A stretch of DNA of 42,852 bases from a bacterium BMS3Bbin03 (GCA_002898015.1 BDTM01000052.1:1-42852), one strand, 5' to 3'. Counted from the stretch's first letter, positions 9,812-19,351 are shown. Program-made: numbers and translations. Notes: generated from the sequence alone by a model not told the origin.

Positions 9812-12139
9812 ATGTTGCATTTGTGGAAAAAGATTATTACTTTTAATTTAATAATAGCTCTGGGGACACTTTTGCTCGGAGGCAGTCTGCTTTCCCAGGA
9901 GAAACCTTCCGTAAAAATCCTGGGAATTCGGATCGAGGGGAACGTGACAGCCGACCCCGATATTATCAAACTGACTTCCGGCCTGTCGGAAGGGCGGGTG
10001 ATCACCGGGGATGTGATTCAATCGGCCGTCAAACAGCTCTGGTCACTCGGTATTTTTTCAAATGTGCAGATTCTTCTGGATAAGGAAGTCCCGCAGGGTG
10101 TCTTTTTGGTCATTAAACTATCGGAATATCCGCGATTAAAAGAATACACACTCAAAGGGAACAAAAAGCTAAAAACGAAGGCCATCAAAGAAAAAATTGA
10201 TATTTATCCGGGTCAGGTTATCAGCCCAAATCAAATTCTTCAGACCAAACGAAAGATTTTAAAACTCTATTCGGAAAAAGGCTACCTGCTTGCCCGGGTA
10301 AACACAAAAATAGATACTCTCGATCACGGGCGGAAGGAAGTCGTTTATTTTAATATTGACGAGGGTAAACGGGTTAGAATCAAACGAATTACGTTTACAG
10401 GCAACAAGTTTTTCTCTGAAGGCAAACTCAAAAAGCAGTTCAAAAAAACAAAAGAGGACAAATGGTGGTGGTTTGGCGGAGATTTTAAAGAAGCCGAATA
10501 CGAAAAAGACAAGGAACTTCTTTTAGATTTTTATCACAAAAAAGGATTTAAAGACGCCGAAATCGTGAAAGATTCGATCTATTATGGTCAAAAACACGAA
10601 AATATGTTCATTAACATCACCCTTCACGAAGGCGTCCGGTACAAAATTCGGAAGATCACCTTCAGCGGGAATAAGCTTTTTAGCGATAAACGGCTTCGTT
10701 CACTTCTGGGTTTTAAGGAGGGGGACTACTACAATCAGGAAGCGATCAAAAAAGCTATTTCCGAAAAACTGGGCAGCCTGTATTACAATCAGGGGTATAT
10801 TTTTGCCCAGATCGTTCCAATCGAGGTTCCGGTTGGAAAGAACGGGCTGAATATTAATTTCCAGGTCCGGGAGGGAAATCCTGTAAAGATTCGCCGGATC
10901 AACATTGTCGGAAATACGAAAACCAAAGAAAAAGTGATTCGCCGGGAATTGCGGATTTTCCCCGGAGACACGTTTAGCCGCGCGGCCCTCATGCGGAGTC
11001 AGCGTGAAGTGTTCATTCTCAATTATTTCAGCAATGTGGTCCCGGATGTAAAACCTGTGGACGATTCTCATGTGGATTTGAAGTTTAAGGTTGATGAAAA
11101 ATCTACCGACACCGCGAACATGTCTGCCGGATGGAGTGAACGGGATCGTCTGATCGGCAGTATCGGGGTGGCCATGAACAACCTGTTTGGGAACGGCCAG
11201 CATTTGAATTTCAACTGGACGTTTGGCCGTTACTACCGGGATTTTCAAATCGGCTTCACAGAGCCCTGGCTGCTGGACACGCCCACATTGGCCGGCTTTA
11301 ACATTTACGATACCAAGCGGGAAGCCTATTACATCGGCTACAAACAAATGAGCCGGGGCGGGTCTTTCCGAATTGGGCGCCGCCTGACCTGGCCGGACAA
11401 TTATTTCCGCTGGGATTGGGTTTATCGCATCGATCAGACCTCGCTTTCCGATTTTTCTCAGTACATTATTGAGCGGAATCCAAACGGAATTGTGACGGAA
11501 CACTGGCCGTTAACGAGCAGCAGTGTGACGCAGATTTTGTCCCGTGACAGCCGGGATCGTCCGGAGTTTCCCACGACAGGATCTCAGATGAGTCTTTCAA
11601 CAGAAGTGGCGGGCGGTATTTTGGGTGGAAATGTCGGTTACTATAAAACCGAATTCGGCATTAATTGGTTCTTCCCGTTTTTCTGGAAATTTGTCCTTCA
11701 CTCTGAAACCCGGATGGGGTACATGGATGGATTCACGAAAGCGTCCAGAATCCCGTATCTGGATCTTTTCTTCATGGGGGGTGACGGATTGTCCCGTTCG
11801 ATCCCGCTGCGCGGATATGATGATCCCCTTGCCGGCGGTACCGTCTATTCCAGCGGCGGCCGGACGATGTTCAAGCAATCTCTTGAAATTCGCTTTCCGT
11901 TCGTCCAGAATCCCACGGCTTACGGGATTGTGTTTGCCGAGGCGGGAAATATTTGGCCGAGTTTGAGCAACACCGATCCCTTCGAGCTGCGCCGCTCGGT
12001 CGGTGTGGGTGTACGCGTGTTTATGCCGATGATCGGAATGATCGGTTTCGATTACGCCTATGGCTTTGATAATATTGACAAATATGGAAATGTGAAAGGA
12101 CAGTGGAAACCGCACTTCGTGTTTGGAACCGGGTTTTAA
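9812..12139 (+). CDS. bamA: Outer membrane protein assembly factor BamA
   Basis: This is the core beta-barrel insertase of the outer membrane. I place the start at ATG 9812 because a TGGAGG site sits about eight bases upstream and the product then opens with a clean signal peptide. An in-frame ATG at 9797 overlaps that site. Five POTRA domains can be read in sequence, each with the (V/I)xGN signature (IEGNVTAD, LKGNKKLK, FTGNKFFS, FSGNKLFS, IVGNTKTK). A 16-strand barrel follows and ends in a terminal Phe. The conserved loop-6 motif appears as PLRGYDD and not as VRGF. It lies in a run with tamB upstream and skp, lpxD and lpxC downstream, the classical envelope order. Confidence 0.95.
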   Translation: MLHLWKKIITFNLIIALGTLLLGGSLLSQEKPSVKILGIRIEGNVTADPDIIKLTSGLSEGRVITGDVIQSAVKQLWSLGIFSNVQILLDKEVPQGVFLVIKLSEYPRLKEYTLKGNKKLKTKAIKEKIDIYPGQVISPNQILQTKRKILKLYSEKGYLLARVNTKIDTLDHGRKEVVYFNIDEGKRVRIKRITFTGNKFFSEGKLKKQFKKTKEDKWWWFGGDFKEAEYEKDKELLLDFYHKKGFKDAEIVKDSIYYGQKHENMFINITLHEGVRYKIRKITFSGNKLFSDKRLRSLLGFKEGDYYNQEAIKKAISEKLGSLYYNQGYIFAQIVPIEVPVGKNGLNINFQVREGNPVKIRRINIVGNTKTKEKVIRRELRIFPGDTFSRAALMRSQREVFILNYFSNVVPDVKPVDDSHVDLKFKVDEKSTDTANMSAGWSERDRLIGSIGVAMNNLFGNGQHLNFNWTFGRYYRDFQIGFTEPWLLDTPTLAGFNIYDTKREAYYIGYKQMSRGGSFRIGRRLTWPDNYFRWDWVYRIDQTSLSDFSQYIIERNPNGIVTEHWPLTSSSVTQILSRDSRDRPEFPTTGSQMSLSTEVAGGILGGNVGYYKTEFGINWFFPFFWKFVLHSETRMGYMDGFTKASRIPYLDLFFMGGDGLSRSIPLRGYDDPLAGGTVYSSGGRTMFKQSLEIRFPFVQNPTAYGIVFAEAGNIWPSLSNTDPFELRRSVGVGVRVFMPMIGMIGFDYAYGFDNIDKYGNVKGQWKPHFVFGTGF

Positions 12140-12194
12140 ATATGAACAGCCGCTTGAAGAAATCAAACAAAAAATTCTTTAGCCCCCTTTTGAA

Positions 12195-12215
12195 TCTCCT
12201 CTTTGCAAGGGGAGA
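12195..12215. repeat. Small REP-like hairpin between bamA and skp
   Basis: Arms TCTCC and GGAGA, with further pairing inside (TCTTT against AAGGG-type bases), form a short hairpin. Outer flanks are also roughly complementary (cccccttttg on the left, caaatggg on the right). There is no T-run after the stem, so I read it as a dispersed hairpin repeat or a processing site and not as a terminator. Confidence 0.45.
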
Positions 12216-12288
12216 CAAATGGGACAACCCTTTGGTCGTAAGTAATGTATTTGCAGTGTAATCGAAAATAAAACCAACGGAGGTATTT

Positions 12289-12849
12289 GTGAAAAAATCA
12301 ATGAAAAGTTTGGTGTTTGCAGGCATAGCCGCATTTTTAACATTGGGAGTGATCAATTCGGCTTTTGCACAGTTAAAAATCGGGTACGTCGATTCTCAAA
12401 AAATACTGTCAAGTTACAAAGAATCGATCGATGCGCAGAAAAAATTGGATGCCCAAAATACCAAATGGCAGCAGGAAATTCAGAGTATGCAGCAGAAACT
12501 GAAAGATCTGCAGGATCAATTAAATGCCCAAAAGCTGCTGCTGAGTGATGCCAAGAAAGAAGAAAAGCAGCGGGAAATTCAAGACAACTATTTAAAGATT
12601 CAGCAATTTCAGATGAAGAAATGGGGCCAGAACGGAGAGATGTTTCAGCTTAATCAGAAACTCATGAAGCCTATTATTGAACAAATAAATAAAACCATTA
12701 CAAAAATCGGACAGGAAGAAAAATTCGACTACATTTTTGATACCGTTGCGGGCAACATTGTTTACGCCAGCAAAAATCAACCGGATTTGACCGACAAAGT
12801 TCTGGAAGAATTGAATAAGAGCGCGGGCGCGCCTTCCTCCAAGAAATAA
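12289..12849 (+). CDS. Skp/OmpH-family periplasmic chaperone
   Basis: The 186-residue protein begins at GTG with a strong GGAGG site. It has a signal peptide ending near INSAFA. The mature part opens with LKIGYVDSQKILSSY, the hallmark of the OmpH/Skp family. The middle (about residues 45-125) is a Gln/Lys-rich coiled coil, as expected for the tentacles that hold unfolded outer-membrane proteins. Its place directly after bamA and before lpxD is the conserved order in diderm bacteria and supports a role in delivering outer-membrane protein clients to BamA. Confidence 0.9.
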   Translation: MKKSMKSLVFAGIAAFLTLGVINSAFAQLKIGYVDSQKILSSYKESIDAQKKLDAQNTKWQQEIQSMQQKLKDLQDQLNAQKLLLSDAKKEEKQREIQDNYLKIQQFQMKKWGQNGEMFQLNQKLMKPIIEQINKTITKIGQEEKFDYIFDTVAGNIVYASKNQPDLTDKVLEELNKSAGAPSSKK

Positions 12850-12862
12850 TTAAAAATCATCC

Positions 12863-13903
12863 ATGCGTATTTCTGAACTCGCAAAAATTGTCGGCGGGAC
12901 TATTTCTTCGGGGGCGGCTGATATTGACATTAAGGATGTGGCCCCCATTGAATCGGCAGGACCGGGCGCTGTGACATTTCTGGCAAACGGTCGATATACA
13001 AAATTCTTAAAAGAGACGAAGGCTTCTGCCGTTTTAGTCCCCCCTGGAAAATGGGAATCGAGTGCTGCGCTCATTGTGGTTGACGATCCCTATTTTGCAT
13101 TTACTCAAGTCTTGCAAGCCCTTTTTCCGCTGACACTTGACCAGCCAGAAGGCATTCACCCAACGGTTATTACGGGGAAAGATGTCTCGATCGGTGAACG
13201 TGTTTCAATCGGGCCGTACGGGGTAATCGAAGACCGGGTGCGCATCGGGGCCGGCACAACAATTTTTCCCCACACGTTTATCGGCCGCGGCTCTGAAATC
13301 GGAAAGGACTGCACGATTTATTCAAATGTCAGCATCCGGGATCGCATTAAAATTGGGCATCGTGTGATCATTCACTCCGGAACGGTTATCGGCAGTGACG
13401 GTTTCGGCTTTGCACCGAAAGACGGAATCTATCACAAAATTCCGCAGATCGGAATTGTTGTCATCGAGGATGATGTGGAAATCGGTGCCAATTGCGCCAT
13501 CGACCGGGCGGCTCTGGGAGAAACCCGGATTGGCGAAGGCGTGAAACTGGATAATCTCATTCAGATTGCACACAGTGTGAAAATTGGGGCTCACACGGTC
13601 ATTGCGGCCCAAAGCGGAATCTCGGGCAGCACCGTCATTGGGAGCCGCGTGGTCATTGGGGGACAGGTTGGTTTTGTGGGGCATATCACGGTGGGGGACG
13701 GCAGTATGTTTGGGGCACAGGCGGGCGTGACGAAATCTGTGCCCGGGGATCGGGTTTATTCCGGATACCCGGCAAGAGAACATCGCCGGCAGTTGAAACT
13801 GGAAGCCGGGATTACAAAACTGCCCGATTTAATCAAGCGAGTCAAAGAACTTGAAAACCGGTTAAAGGCGCTTGCGCCGGAACATCACCGGGAAGCGGAA
13901 TGA
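12863..13903 (+). CDS. lpxD: UDP-3-O-acylglucosamine N-acyltransferase
   Basis: This catalyses the third step of lipid A synthesis, adding the N-linked hydroxyacyl chain to UDP-3-O-acylglucosamine in the cytoplasm. The 346 residues show a short N-terminal uridine-binding domain (AVTFLANGRYTKFL) and then many hexapeptide repeats of a left-handed beta helix. The expected catalytic histidine is His237 in NLIQIAHSVKIG. A C-terminal helical tail follows. The start ATG follows skp by 13 bases, so the two are probably co-transcribed. Confidence 0.96.
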   Translation: MRISELAKIVGGTISSGAADIDIKDVAPIESAGPGAVTFLANGRYTKFLKETKASAVLVPPGKWESSAALIVVDDPYFAFTQVLQALFPLTLDQPEGIHPTVITGKDVSIGERVSIGPYGVIEDRVRIGAGTTIFPHTFIGRGSEIGKDCTIYSNVSIRDRIKIGHRVIIHSGTVIGSDGFGFAPKDGIYHKIPQIGIVVIEDDVEIGANCAIDRAALGETRIGEGVKLDNLIQIAHSVKIGAHTVIAAQSGISGSTVIGSRVVIGGQVGFVGHITVGDGSMFGAQAGVTKSVPGDRVYSGYPAREHRRQLKLEAGITKLPDLIKRVKELENRLKALAPEHHREAE

Positions 13904-13955
13904 TTCGGACTTAAACTTATTTTTGATTAGAACGAAGGGGTTTACTGGGAGGACG

Positions 13956-15368
13956 ATGCTAAAAAATCAACGAACCATTAAAAAACCTATTTCACTTTCG
14001 GGGGGCGGACTTCACACGGGGAATGAAACAATACTCACATTCAAACCGGCACCCATCAACACGGGTGTTCGGTTTGTCCGTACCGACCTGCCGGGGCGTC
14101 CGGAGATTCCGGCTGTTATTGAACACGTCACCGATATTTCACGGGGCACCACACTTGGGATCGACGGCGTCAAAATCCATACTGTTGAGCACGTGCTGGC
14201 GGCTATTTTCGGCCTCGAAATCGACAATATTTTTGTTGAGCTGACCGGGAATGAAACGCCGGTCGGAGACGGCTCCGCCATGCCGTTTGTTGAGATACTT
14301 CTAAAGGCCGGTTTCCTGGAGCAGGATTCCCCGAAGGAGGTTCTGGTTGTGGACGAGACAATCACCTACTCCGAAGAAGATCGCGGCGTGGATATTGTCG
14401 TTTTTCCTTCGGATGAATTTCGAATCACGTTTATGGTGGATTATAAAAATCCGGCTCTGGGCACGCAGTACACGTCCATGTATTCCCTGTCGGATGAATT
14501 TGTAAAAGATTTTGCTCCGGCGCGCACATTTGTTTTTTTACACGAAGTGGAAGAGCTTGCCAGACAGGGGTTGATAAAAGGCGGAAACTTTGACAATGCC
14601 GTTGTGATTATCGACCGGAAACTGGACCGTGCCGAATTGGATCGTTTGCGAAATATGCTGAATTTGAAAGAAGAACTTCAGCCGAGCGCGAACGGAATTC
14701 TGAACAATAAACAACTCCGTTTTAAAAATGAACCGGTCCGGCACAAGGCACTCGATTTGATCGGGGACCTCGCGTTAATCGGCGTTCCGATTCAGGCACA
14801 TGTTCTTTGTGCCCGCTCGGGACACAAAGCCAATGTTGAATTGGTTAAAAAGATCAAGAAAATTTACGAGAAGAAATTAATCACCCGAAAATATCAGCCG
14901 ACCGAAACGGTGGGTTACGCATTAGATATTTCCGCCATTCAGAAGATACTGCCCCACCGGTACCCCTTTTTGCTGGTGGACCGGATTATTGATTTTGTCC
15001 CGCAGGAACACGTGGTCGGCATTAAGAATGTCAGTGTGAATGAACCCTTTTTTCAGGGGCATTTTCCCGGCCATCCGATTATGCCCGGGGTTTTGGTCAT
15101 TGAAGCGATGGCTCAGGTCGGCGGCATCATGCTTTTGAATTCACAGGATTCACCTGAAGACAAATTGATCTATTTTATGGGAATGGACAATGTCCGTTTT
15201 CGGAAACCGGTTCGTCCGGGGGATCAAATTCGTTTTGAATTGAAGATGATAAAAAACCGAAAAGTGATATCGAAAATGGCGGGAAAAGCGTATGTGAATG
15301 GAGATCTGGTGGCACAGGCTGAATTGATGGCGATGGTGGTTGATAAAGATCAGGACATGGTAAATTAA
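13956..15368 (+). CDS. lpxC-fabZ: Fused LpxC deacetylase / FabZ dehydratase
   Basis: The 470-residue fusion joins UDP-3-O-acyl-N-acetylglucosamine deacetylase (about residues 1-300) to (3R)-hydroxyacyl-ACP dehydratase (about 325-470). The first commits substrate to lipid A; the second competes for the same hydroxyacyl-ACP pool for fatty-acid synthesis. LpxC zinc and catalytic motifs are visible (HTVEHVLAA, GDGSAMPF, RHKALDLIGDL). FabZ motifs are LPHRYPFLLVDRI and GHFPGHPIMPGVLVIEAMAQ. I chose ATG 13956 because GGGAGGA lies just upstream. A longer frame opens inside lpxD but has no start signal. The fusion is known from Bacteroidetes/Chlorobi and relatives. Confidence 0.96.
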   Translation: MLKNQRTIKKPISLSGGGLHTGNETILTFKPAPINTGVRFVRTDLPGRPEIPAVIEHVTDISRGTTLGIDGVKIHTVEHVLAAIFGLEIDNIFVELTGNETPVGDGSAMPFVEILLKAGFLEQDSPKEVLVVDETITYSEEDRGVDIVVFPSDEFRITFMVDYKNPALGTQYTSMYSLSDEFVKDFAPARTFVFLHEVEELARQGLIKGGNFDNAVVIIDRKLDRAELDRLRNMLNLKEELQPSANGILNNKQLRFKNEPVRHKALDLIGDLALIGVPIQAHVLCARSGHKANVELVKKIKKIYEKKLITRKYQPTETVGYALDISAIQKILPHRYPFLLVDRIIDFVPQEHVVGIKNVSVNEPFFQGHFPGHPIMPGVLVIEAMAQVGGIMLLNSQDSPEDKLIYFMGMDNVRFRKPVRPGDQIRFELKMIKNRKVISKMAGKAYVNGDLVAQAELMAMVVDKDQDMVN

Positions 15369-15378
15369 GGACTGATGC

Positions 15379-16152
15379 GTGATAAAAATAGATAAAAGGG
15401 CGGCCGTCGACCCGAAAGCGGAGTTGGGGGAAAATGTACAGGTCGGCCCTTTTACAATTATTGAAGAAAATGTCCGCATTGGGGAAAATTCACTAATTGC
15501 GCCGGGCGTTCACATTGCTTCCGGCACACGAATCGGGAAAAATGTGCGTATTTTTACCGGAGCCGTATTGGGGACGATTCCGCAGGATTTAAAATTCGGG
15601 GGGGAGGAAACGATACTGGAAATCGGGGATGAAACCACGATTCGCGAGCATGCCACTTTAAACAGGGGCACTCACGAGAGCCGGGTGACGCGTATCGGGA
15701 AAAACTGCCTGATTATGGCGTACGCACATGTGGCACACGATTGTCACATCGGTGAGAATGTGATTCTGGCAAATGCGGTGAATCTTGCCGGCCATGTAAC
15801 GATTGAAGATTGGGCGGCTATCGGCGGAATGGTTCCGGTACACCAATTCATTCGCATCGGGATGCATTCGTTCATCGGCGGAGGGTACCGGGTGGCGAAG
15901 GATGTGCCGCCCTATGTGCGGGTGATGGGGGAACCGCTCCAATTTGGCGGTATCAACCTGATAGGATTGAAACGGAGAGGATTCTCTCAGGCGCAGTTAA
16001 GCCGCATCAAAAAGGCTTACCGGATCATTTACCAGATGAAATTAAATGTTTCTCAGGCGATTAAACGCATCAAAGCGGAGATGGATCTTACGGATGAAGT
16101 GAAGAAAATCGTCGAATTCATCGAACAAAGCGAAAGAGGAATTGTTCGGTAG
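15379..16152 (+). CDS. lpxA: UDP-N-acetylglucosamine acyltransferase
   Basis: LpxA transfers a hydroxyacyl chain from ACP to UDP-GlcNAc, the first lipid A step. The 257-residue product has N-terminal hexapeptide repeats (RIGENSLIAPGVHIASG), the catalytic-loop region AYAHVAHDCHIGENVI and the helical C-terminal domain (GLKRRGFSQAQLSRIKKAY). The start is GTG at 15379, with a TAAGGA site overlapping the stop of lpxC-fabZ, a sign of translational coupling. Together lpxD, lpxC-fabZ and lpxA make the early lipid A set contiguous. Confidence 0.96.
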   Translation: MIKIDKRAAVDPKAELGENVQVGPFTIIEENVRIGENSLIAPGVHIASGTRIGKNVRIFTGAVLGTIPQDLKFGGEETILEIGDETTIREHATLNRGTHESRVTRIGKNCLIMAYAHVAHDCHIGENVILANAVNLAGHVTIEDWAAIGGMVPVHQFIRIGMHSFIGGGYRVAKDVPPYVRVMGEPLQFGGINLIGLKRRGFSQAQLSRIKKAYRIIYQMKLNVSQAIKRIKAEMDLTDEVKKIVEFIEQSERGIVR

Positions 16153-16155
16153 CCT

Positions 16156-16947
16156 ATGGAAACCTGGCGACTTCTCATCCACCCGAAAGCTCCCGGTGAT
16201 TGGCTCATGGCCGCCGATGTGGTTATTGCGGACTTCGTAAAACGGGGGAAAATACCCCCGACGTTTCGCGTGTTTGACTGGTCTCCCGACACAATTTCGC
16301 TTGGGTACCATCAGAATATCCGCATCATCAATCTCAATGCCTGCCGGCGGGACAGGATTCGGGTGGTCAGACGGCCCACCGGCGGGAAAGCCATTTACCA
16401 CAGCGACGAGATTACGTATTCGGCCATTTTCTCCGGCGGCAGTTGCCTTTACGATTCCCGGCTGCTTGAGAGTTATTCAAAAGTGTCCAAAATACTGAGG
16501 ACGGCTCTTGGAAAATTTCCGGTTAAACTGGATGATTTTCACGAAACATCTGCTCCCGGCTCCTACACCCAATCGGACATCTGCTTTGCAAAAACATTGA
16601 GTTACGAGATAACGATCGGCGGGAAAAAATTGGTGGGAAGTGCTCAAAGACGCTGGCAGAATGCCGTACTGCAGCACGGATCGATTCTGTTGGGTGACTC
16701 CCACACAAAACTGATGAATTATTTAATGATGACCGCTGAACAGCGGGAAATCGAAAAAGAAACGCTTTCGGCGGGTACAATTTACCTTAAGAAGGTCTAT
16801 CCTCGATCCATTTCTTTGTCTGATTTTTCAAAAGCCGTTCAAAAAAGCTTTCGGGAACACTTTCAAGTCGAATTGCTTCCGGGGGAAATTTCGCCGGAAG
16901 AAGAGGAGAAAATTCAAGCGAAGCGCGGGGAATACCGGGTTTTATAA
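16156..16947 (+). CDS. LipM-type octanoyltransferase / lipoate-protein ligase family
   Basis: The 263-residue protein has the biotin/lipoate ligase catalytic fold, with RRPTGGKAIYHSDEITYS (about 72-89) and EITIGGKKLVGSAQRR (about 151-166) motifs. Cys143 in QSDICFAK matches the place of the nucleophilic cysteine of LipM octanoyltransferases, so I favour transfer of octanoyl groups from ACP to lipoyl domains over ATP-dependent lipoate ligation. There is no C-terminal LplA accessory domain. It starts three bases after lpxA stops. Using hydroxyacyl- and acyl-ACP pools in common with its neighbours may explain the placement. Family is firm; the exact reaction is inferred. Confidence 0.8.
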   Translation: METWRLLIHPKAPGDWLMAADVVIADFVKRGKIPPTFRVFDWSPDTISLGYHQNIRIINLNACRRDRIRVVRRPTGGKAIYHSDEITYSAIFSGGSCLYDSRLLESYSKVSKILRTALGKFPVKLDDFHETSAPGSYTQSDICFAKTLSYEITIGGKKLVGSAQRRWQNAVLQHGSILLGDSHTKLMNYLMMTAEQREIEKETLSAGTIYLKKVYPRSISLSDFSKAVQKSFREHFQVELLPGEISPEEEEKIQAKRGEYRVL

Positions 16948-16989
16948 AGTAGACACGGTCCCCTGTGTCGGATTCTTCGTTCTAAACGT

Positions 16990-18138
16990 ATGATGAAAAA
17001 AATTGCTGTTTTAGGATCTTCCGGATCGATTGGGCAGAACACACTTCGGGTGATCGAACAATTTCCCAATGAATTCCGCGTCACCTGTTTGACCGTCCGG
17101 CGTCAGGTGGATGTTCTCTTTAAACAGGTGCAGACGTTTCACCCGGACCGGGTGGTTGTGGCGGAACCCGGTTCGCGCACGGATATTCTAAAAAGAATGG
17201 AAGACCTGGGCACACGTGTCCTGACCGGAGAGGATGCACTTAGCGCCTGTCTGGAGGAGGACGCGTCCGATCTGGTCGTGAATGCACTTGTCGGCGCAGT
17301 CGGCTTAATGCCGACACTGAAGGCCATTGAGAAAAAGAAAAAGATTGCGCTGGCCAATAAGGAGACACTTGTGATGGCGGGGGAAATCGTCACCTCCGAG
17401 GCGAAGAAGCACGGTGTGTCCATCATCCCCGTTGATAGTGAGCACAGTGCCATTTTTCAGTGTCTGGCCGGGGAAGATTCGAAAACGATCGAGCGTATCG
17501 TTCTGACCGGTTCCGGCGGGCCCTTTCTAACCAGAGCGAAAAAGGATTTTAAATCGATTACGGTCGATGAGGCGCTCAGCCATCCCAACTGGTCGATGGG
17601 GAAAAAGATCACAATTGATTCAGCCACGCTCATGAATAAAGGGCTTGAGGTAATTGAAGCGCGGTGGCTGTTTCAGGTCCCGCTCGAGAAGATCGAAATC
17701 ATCATTCATCCGCAATCGATCATTCACTCGATGGTCGTTTTTATCGATGGCTCTGTAAAAGCGCAGTTGGGTGTTCCGGACATGAAATTGCCCATTCAAT
17801 ATGCACTTTTTTACCCGGAAAGACGGCCCTCTTCTTTTGAGAGGCTCGATTTTACGAAAATTCGGGAGCTGTCATTTTACAAAACCGATCCGGATAAATT
17901 TCCGAGTTTGAAACTGGCCGCGGAAGCCCTTCAAAAAGGCGGCACGCTGCCGGCCGTTCTCAACGGAGCCAATGAGGAAGCCGTTCAGCAATTTTTAGAA
18001 GGTAAAATTCCCTTCAACAGGATTATGGAACTTATTCAGGCGTCCATGTGTGAACATAGCTGGATTGCGTCGCCTTCAATTGAAGAAATTTTACAGGCAG
18101 ACCGTTGGAGCCGTCGATTCGTGCGGCAAAAAATTTGA
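16990..18138 (+). CDS. dxr: 1-deoxy-D-xylulose 5-phosphate reductoisomerase
   Basis: Dxr converts DXP to MEP with NADPH, the second step of the MEP isoprenoid pathway. The 382-residue protein has the NADPH-binding GSSGSIGQNTLRVI at the N-terminus, then the metal and substrate motifs VDSEHSAIFQCL, HPNWSMGKKITIDSATLMNKGLE and HPQSIIHSMV. The length is typical. ATG codons at 16990 and 16993 are both possible; 16990 is used here. Position before rseP is common in diderm genomes. Confidence 0.96.
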   Translation: MMKKIAVLGSSGSIGQNTLRVIEQFPNEFRVTCLTVRRQVDVLFKQVQTFHPDRVVVAEPGSRTDILKRMEDLGTRVLTGEDALSACLEEDASDLVVNALVGAVGLMPTLKAIEKKKKIALANKETLVMAGEIVTSEAKKHGVSIIPVDSEHSAIFQCLAGEDSKTIERIVLTGSGGPFLTRAKKDFKSITVDEALSHPNWSMGKKITIDSATLMNKGLEVIEARWLFQVPLEKIEIIIHPQSIIHSMVVFIDGSVKAQLGVPDMKLPIQYALFYPERRPSSFERLDFTKIRELSFYKTDPDKFPSLKLAAEALQKGGTLPAVLNGANEEAVQQFLEGKIPFNRIMELIQASMCEHSWIASPSIEEILQADRWSRRFVRQKI

Positions 18139-18176
18139 GCCAAATAAATTTGTAAATCAAAAATAAGGAAAACTAC

Positions 18177-19241
18177 ATGACAACTGTTTTAGCCACGATA
18201 TTTGTTCTGGGAATACTTGTGTTTCTCCATGAATTTGGCCACTTTATTGTGGCAAAAATAGTGGGCATCCGGGTAGAGCGTTTTTCGATTGGGTTTCCCC
18301 CCAGATTGTTCGGCAAAAAAATCGGAGAAACAGACTACTGTGTATCGCTTATTCCGATTGGAGGCTATGTGAAAATGGCGGGGATGGTCGACGAAAGTCT
18401 GGACACAGAGATTACGGGCGAGCCCTGGGAATTTCAGTCAAAATCCTTTTTGCAAAAATTTGCCACAATAGCGGCCGGTCCTTTCATGAACTATGTGATT
18501 GCGATTGTTGTTTTTACCGGCCTCACACTTTCAATGGGAGTGGGCGAGGTAAAAGACTCCACAATTGCACAGGTCTCTCCCGGAATGCCGGCCGAACAGG
18601 CGGGCATTCGGCCGGGTGACAAAATTGTGGCGCTTAACGGCCAGGAAGTATCTACCTGGGGTGAAATGACAAAGATCATTCACGCGAGGCCGGGGGAGGA
18701 TATTAAGGTTGATTGGATACACGATGGTGAGAAAAAAGAGGCCGTTATCCACACAAAAGCCGCCAAGCTTCCCATTGACGGTAAAATCAAAACCGTTGGC
18801 CTGATCGGCATCGGCCCCAAGCTGTACATGAAAAAGGTCGGGCCCTTAACCGCCATTCGCTACGGATGGCTTCGAACCTGGGAAATGACAAAATTAGTGG
18901 GATATTCGGTCTGGATGCTGGCCACAGGAAAAGCCTCTTTGCGAGACATCGGCGGGCCCATCATTATTGCTAAAATGGCGGGTGAGAGTGCAAGATCCGG
19001 ATTTCCGACTCTGTTGGGCTTTCTGGCGTTTATTAGTTTGAACCTGGCTATTTTAAATGTTTTTCCGATTCCGGGGCTTGACGGCGGGCATTTAATTTTC
19101 ATTACCATAGAAGCCATTCGCGGGCGCCCCGTTCCCACGAAGACAAAAATGGTCATTCAGCAAGTGGGCATGTTCATTTTACTGGCTTTGATTGTTTTCG
19201 TTATTTTTAATGATCTCTACAATATTCATGTCATAAAATAG
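18177..19241 (+). CDS. rseP: Site-2 membrane metalloprotease RseP
   Basis: This inner-membrane zinc protease cleaves transmembrane substrates such as anti-sigma factors in envelope stress signalling. The HEFGH zinc motif is at residues 18-22 inside the first membrane segment, and the second motif NVFPIPGLDGGHL is near the C-terminal membrane segments. A single PDZ domain (about residues 120-200, SPGMPAEQAGIRPGDKI) lies between them, while E. coli RseP has two. The 354-residue length is normal for the one-PDZ type. A terminator follows directly, so rseP ends the envelope run. Confidence 0.94.
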   Translation: MTTVLATIFVLGILVFLHEFGHFIVAKIVGIRVERFSIGFPPRLFGKKIGETDYCVSLIPIGGYVKMAGMVDESLDTEITGEPWEFQSKSFLQKFATIAAGPFMNYVIAIVVFTGLTLSMGVGEVKDSTIAQVSPGMPAEQAGIRPGDKIVALNGQEVSTWGEMTKIIHARPGEDIKVDWIHDGEKKEAVIHTKAAKLPIDGKIKTVGLIGIGPKLYMKKVGPLTAIRYGWLRTWEMTKLVGYSVWMLATGKASLRDIGGPIIIAKMAGESARSGFPTLLGFLAFISLNLAILNVFPIPGLDGGHLIFITIEAIRGRPVPTKTKMVIQQVGMFILLALIVFVIFNDLYNIHVIK

Positions 19242-19247
19242 ATTGAG

Positions 19248-19280
19248 ACCGCCGGGCATTTAAGACGGTCCGGCGGTTTT
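19248..19280 (+). terminator. Rho-independent terminator after rseP
   Basis: Arms ACCGCCGG (19248-19255) and CCGGCGGT (19270-19277) form an eight-pair GC-rich stem with a 14-base loop, followed at once by T residues (19277-19280). It lies just past the rseP stop and before a long AT-rich gap. It marks the end of the tamB-to-rseP transcription unit. Confidence 0.8.
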
Positions 19281-19351
19281 ACGGAAGGGGAATGATTCAG
19301 GCGGCATCTCCCGATTTTTTCCTGCTGAAAATAAAATTACAAAAATTTAAC

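Noticed and set aside
11597..12166. Minus-strand open frame of 189 codons over the bamA end
   Set aside because: bamA is certain on the + strand and the antisense frame resembles nothing known.
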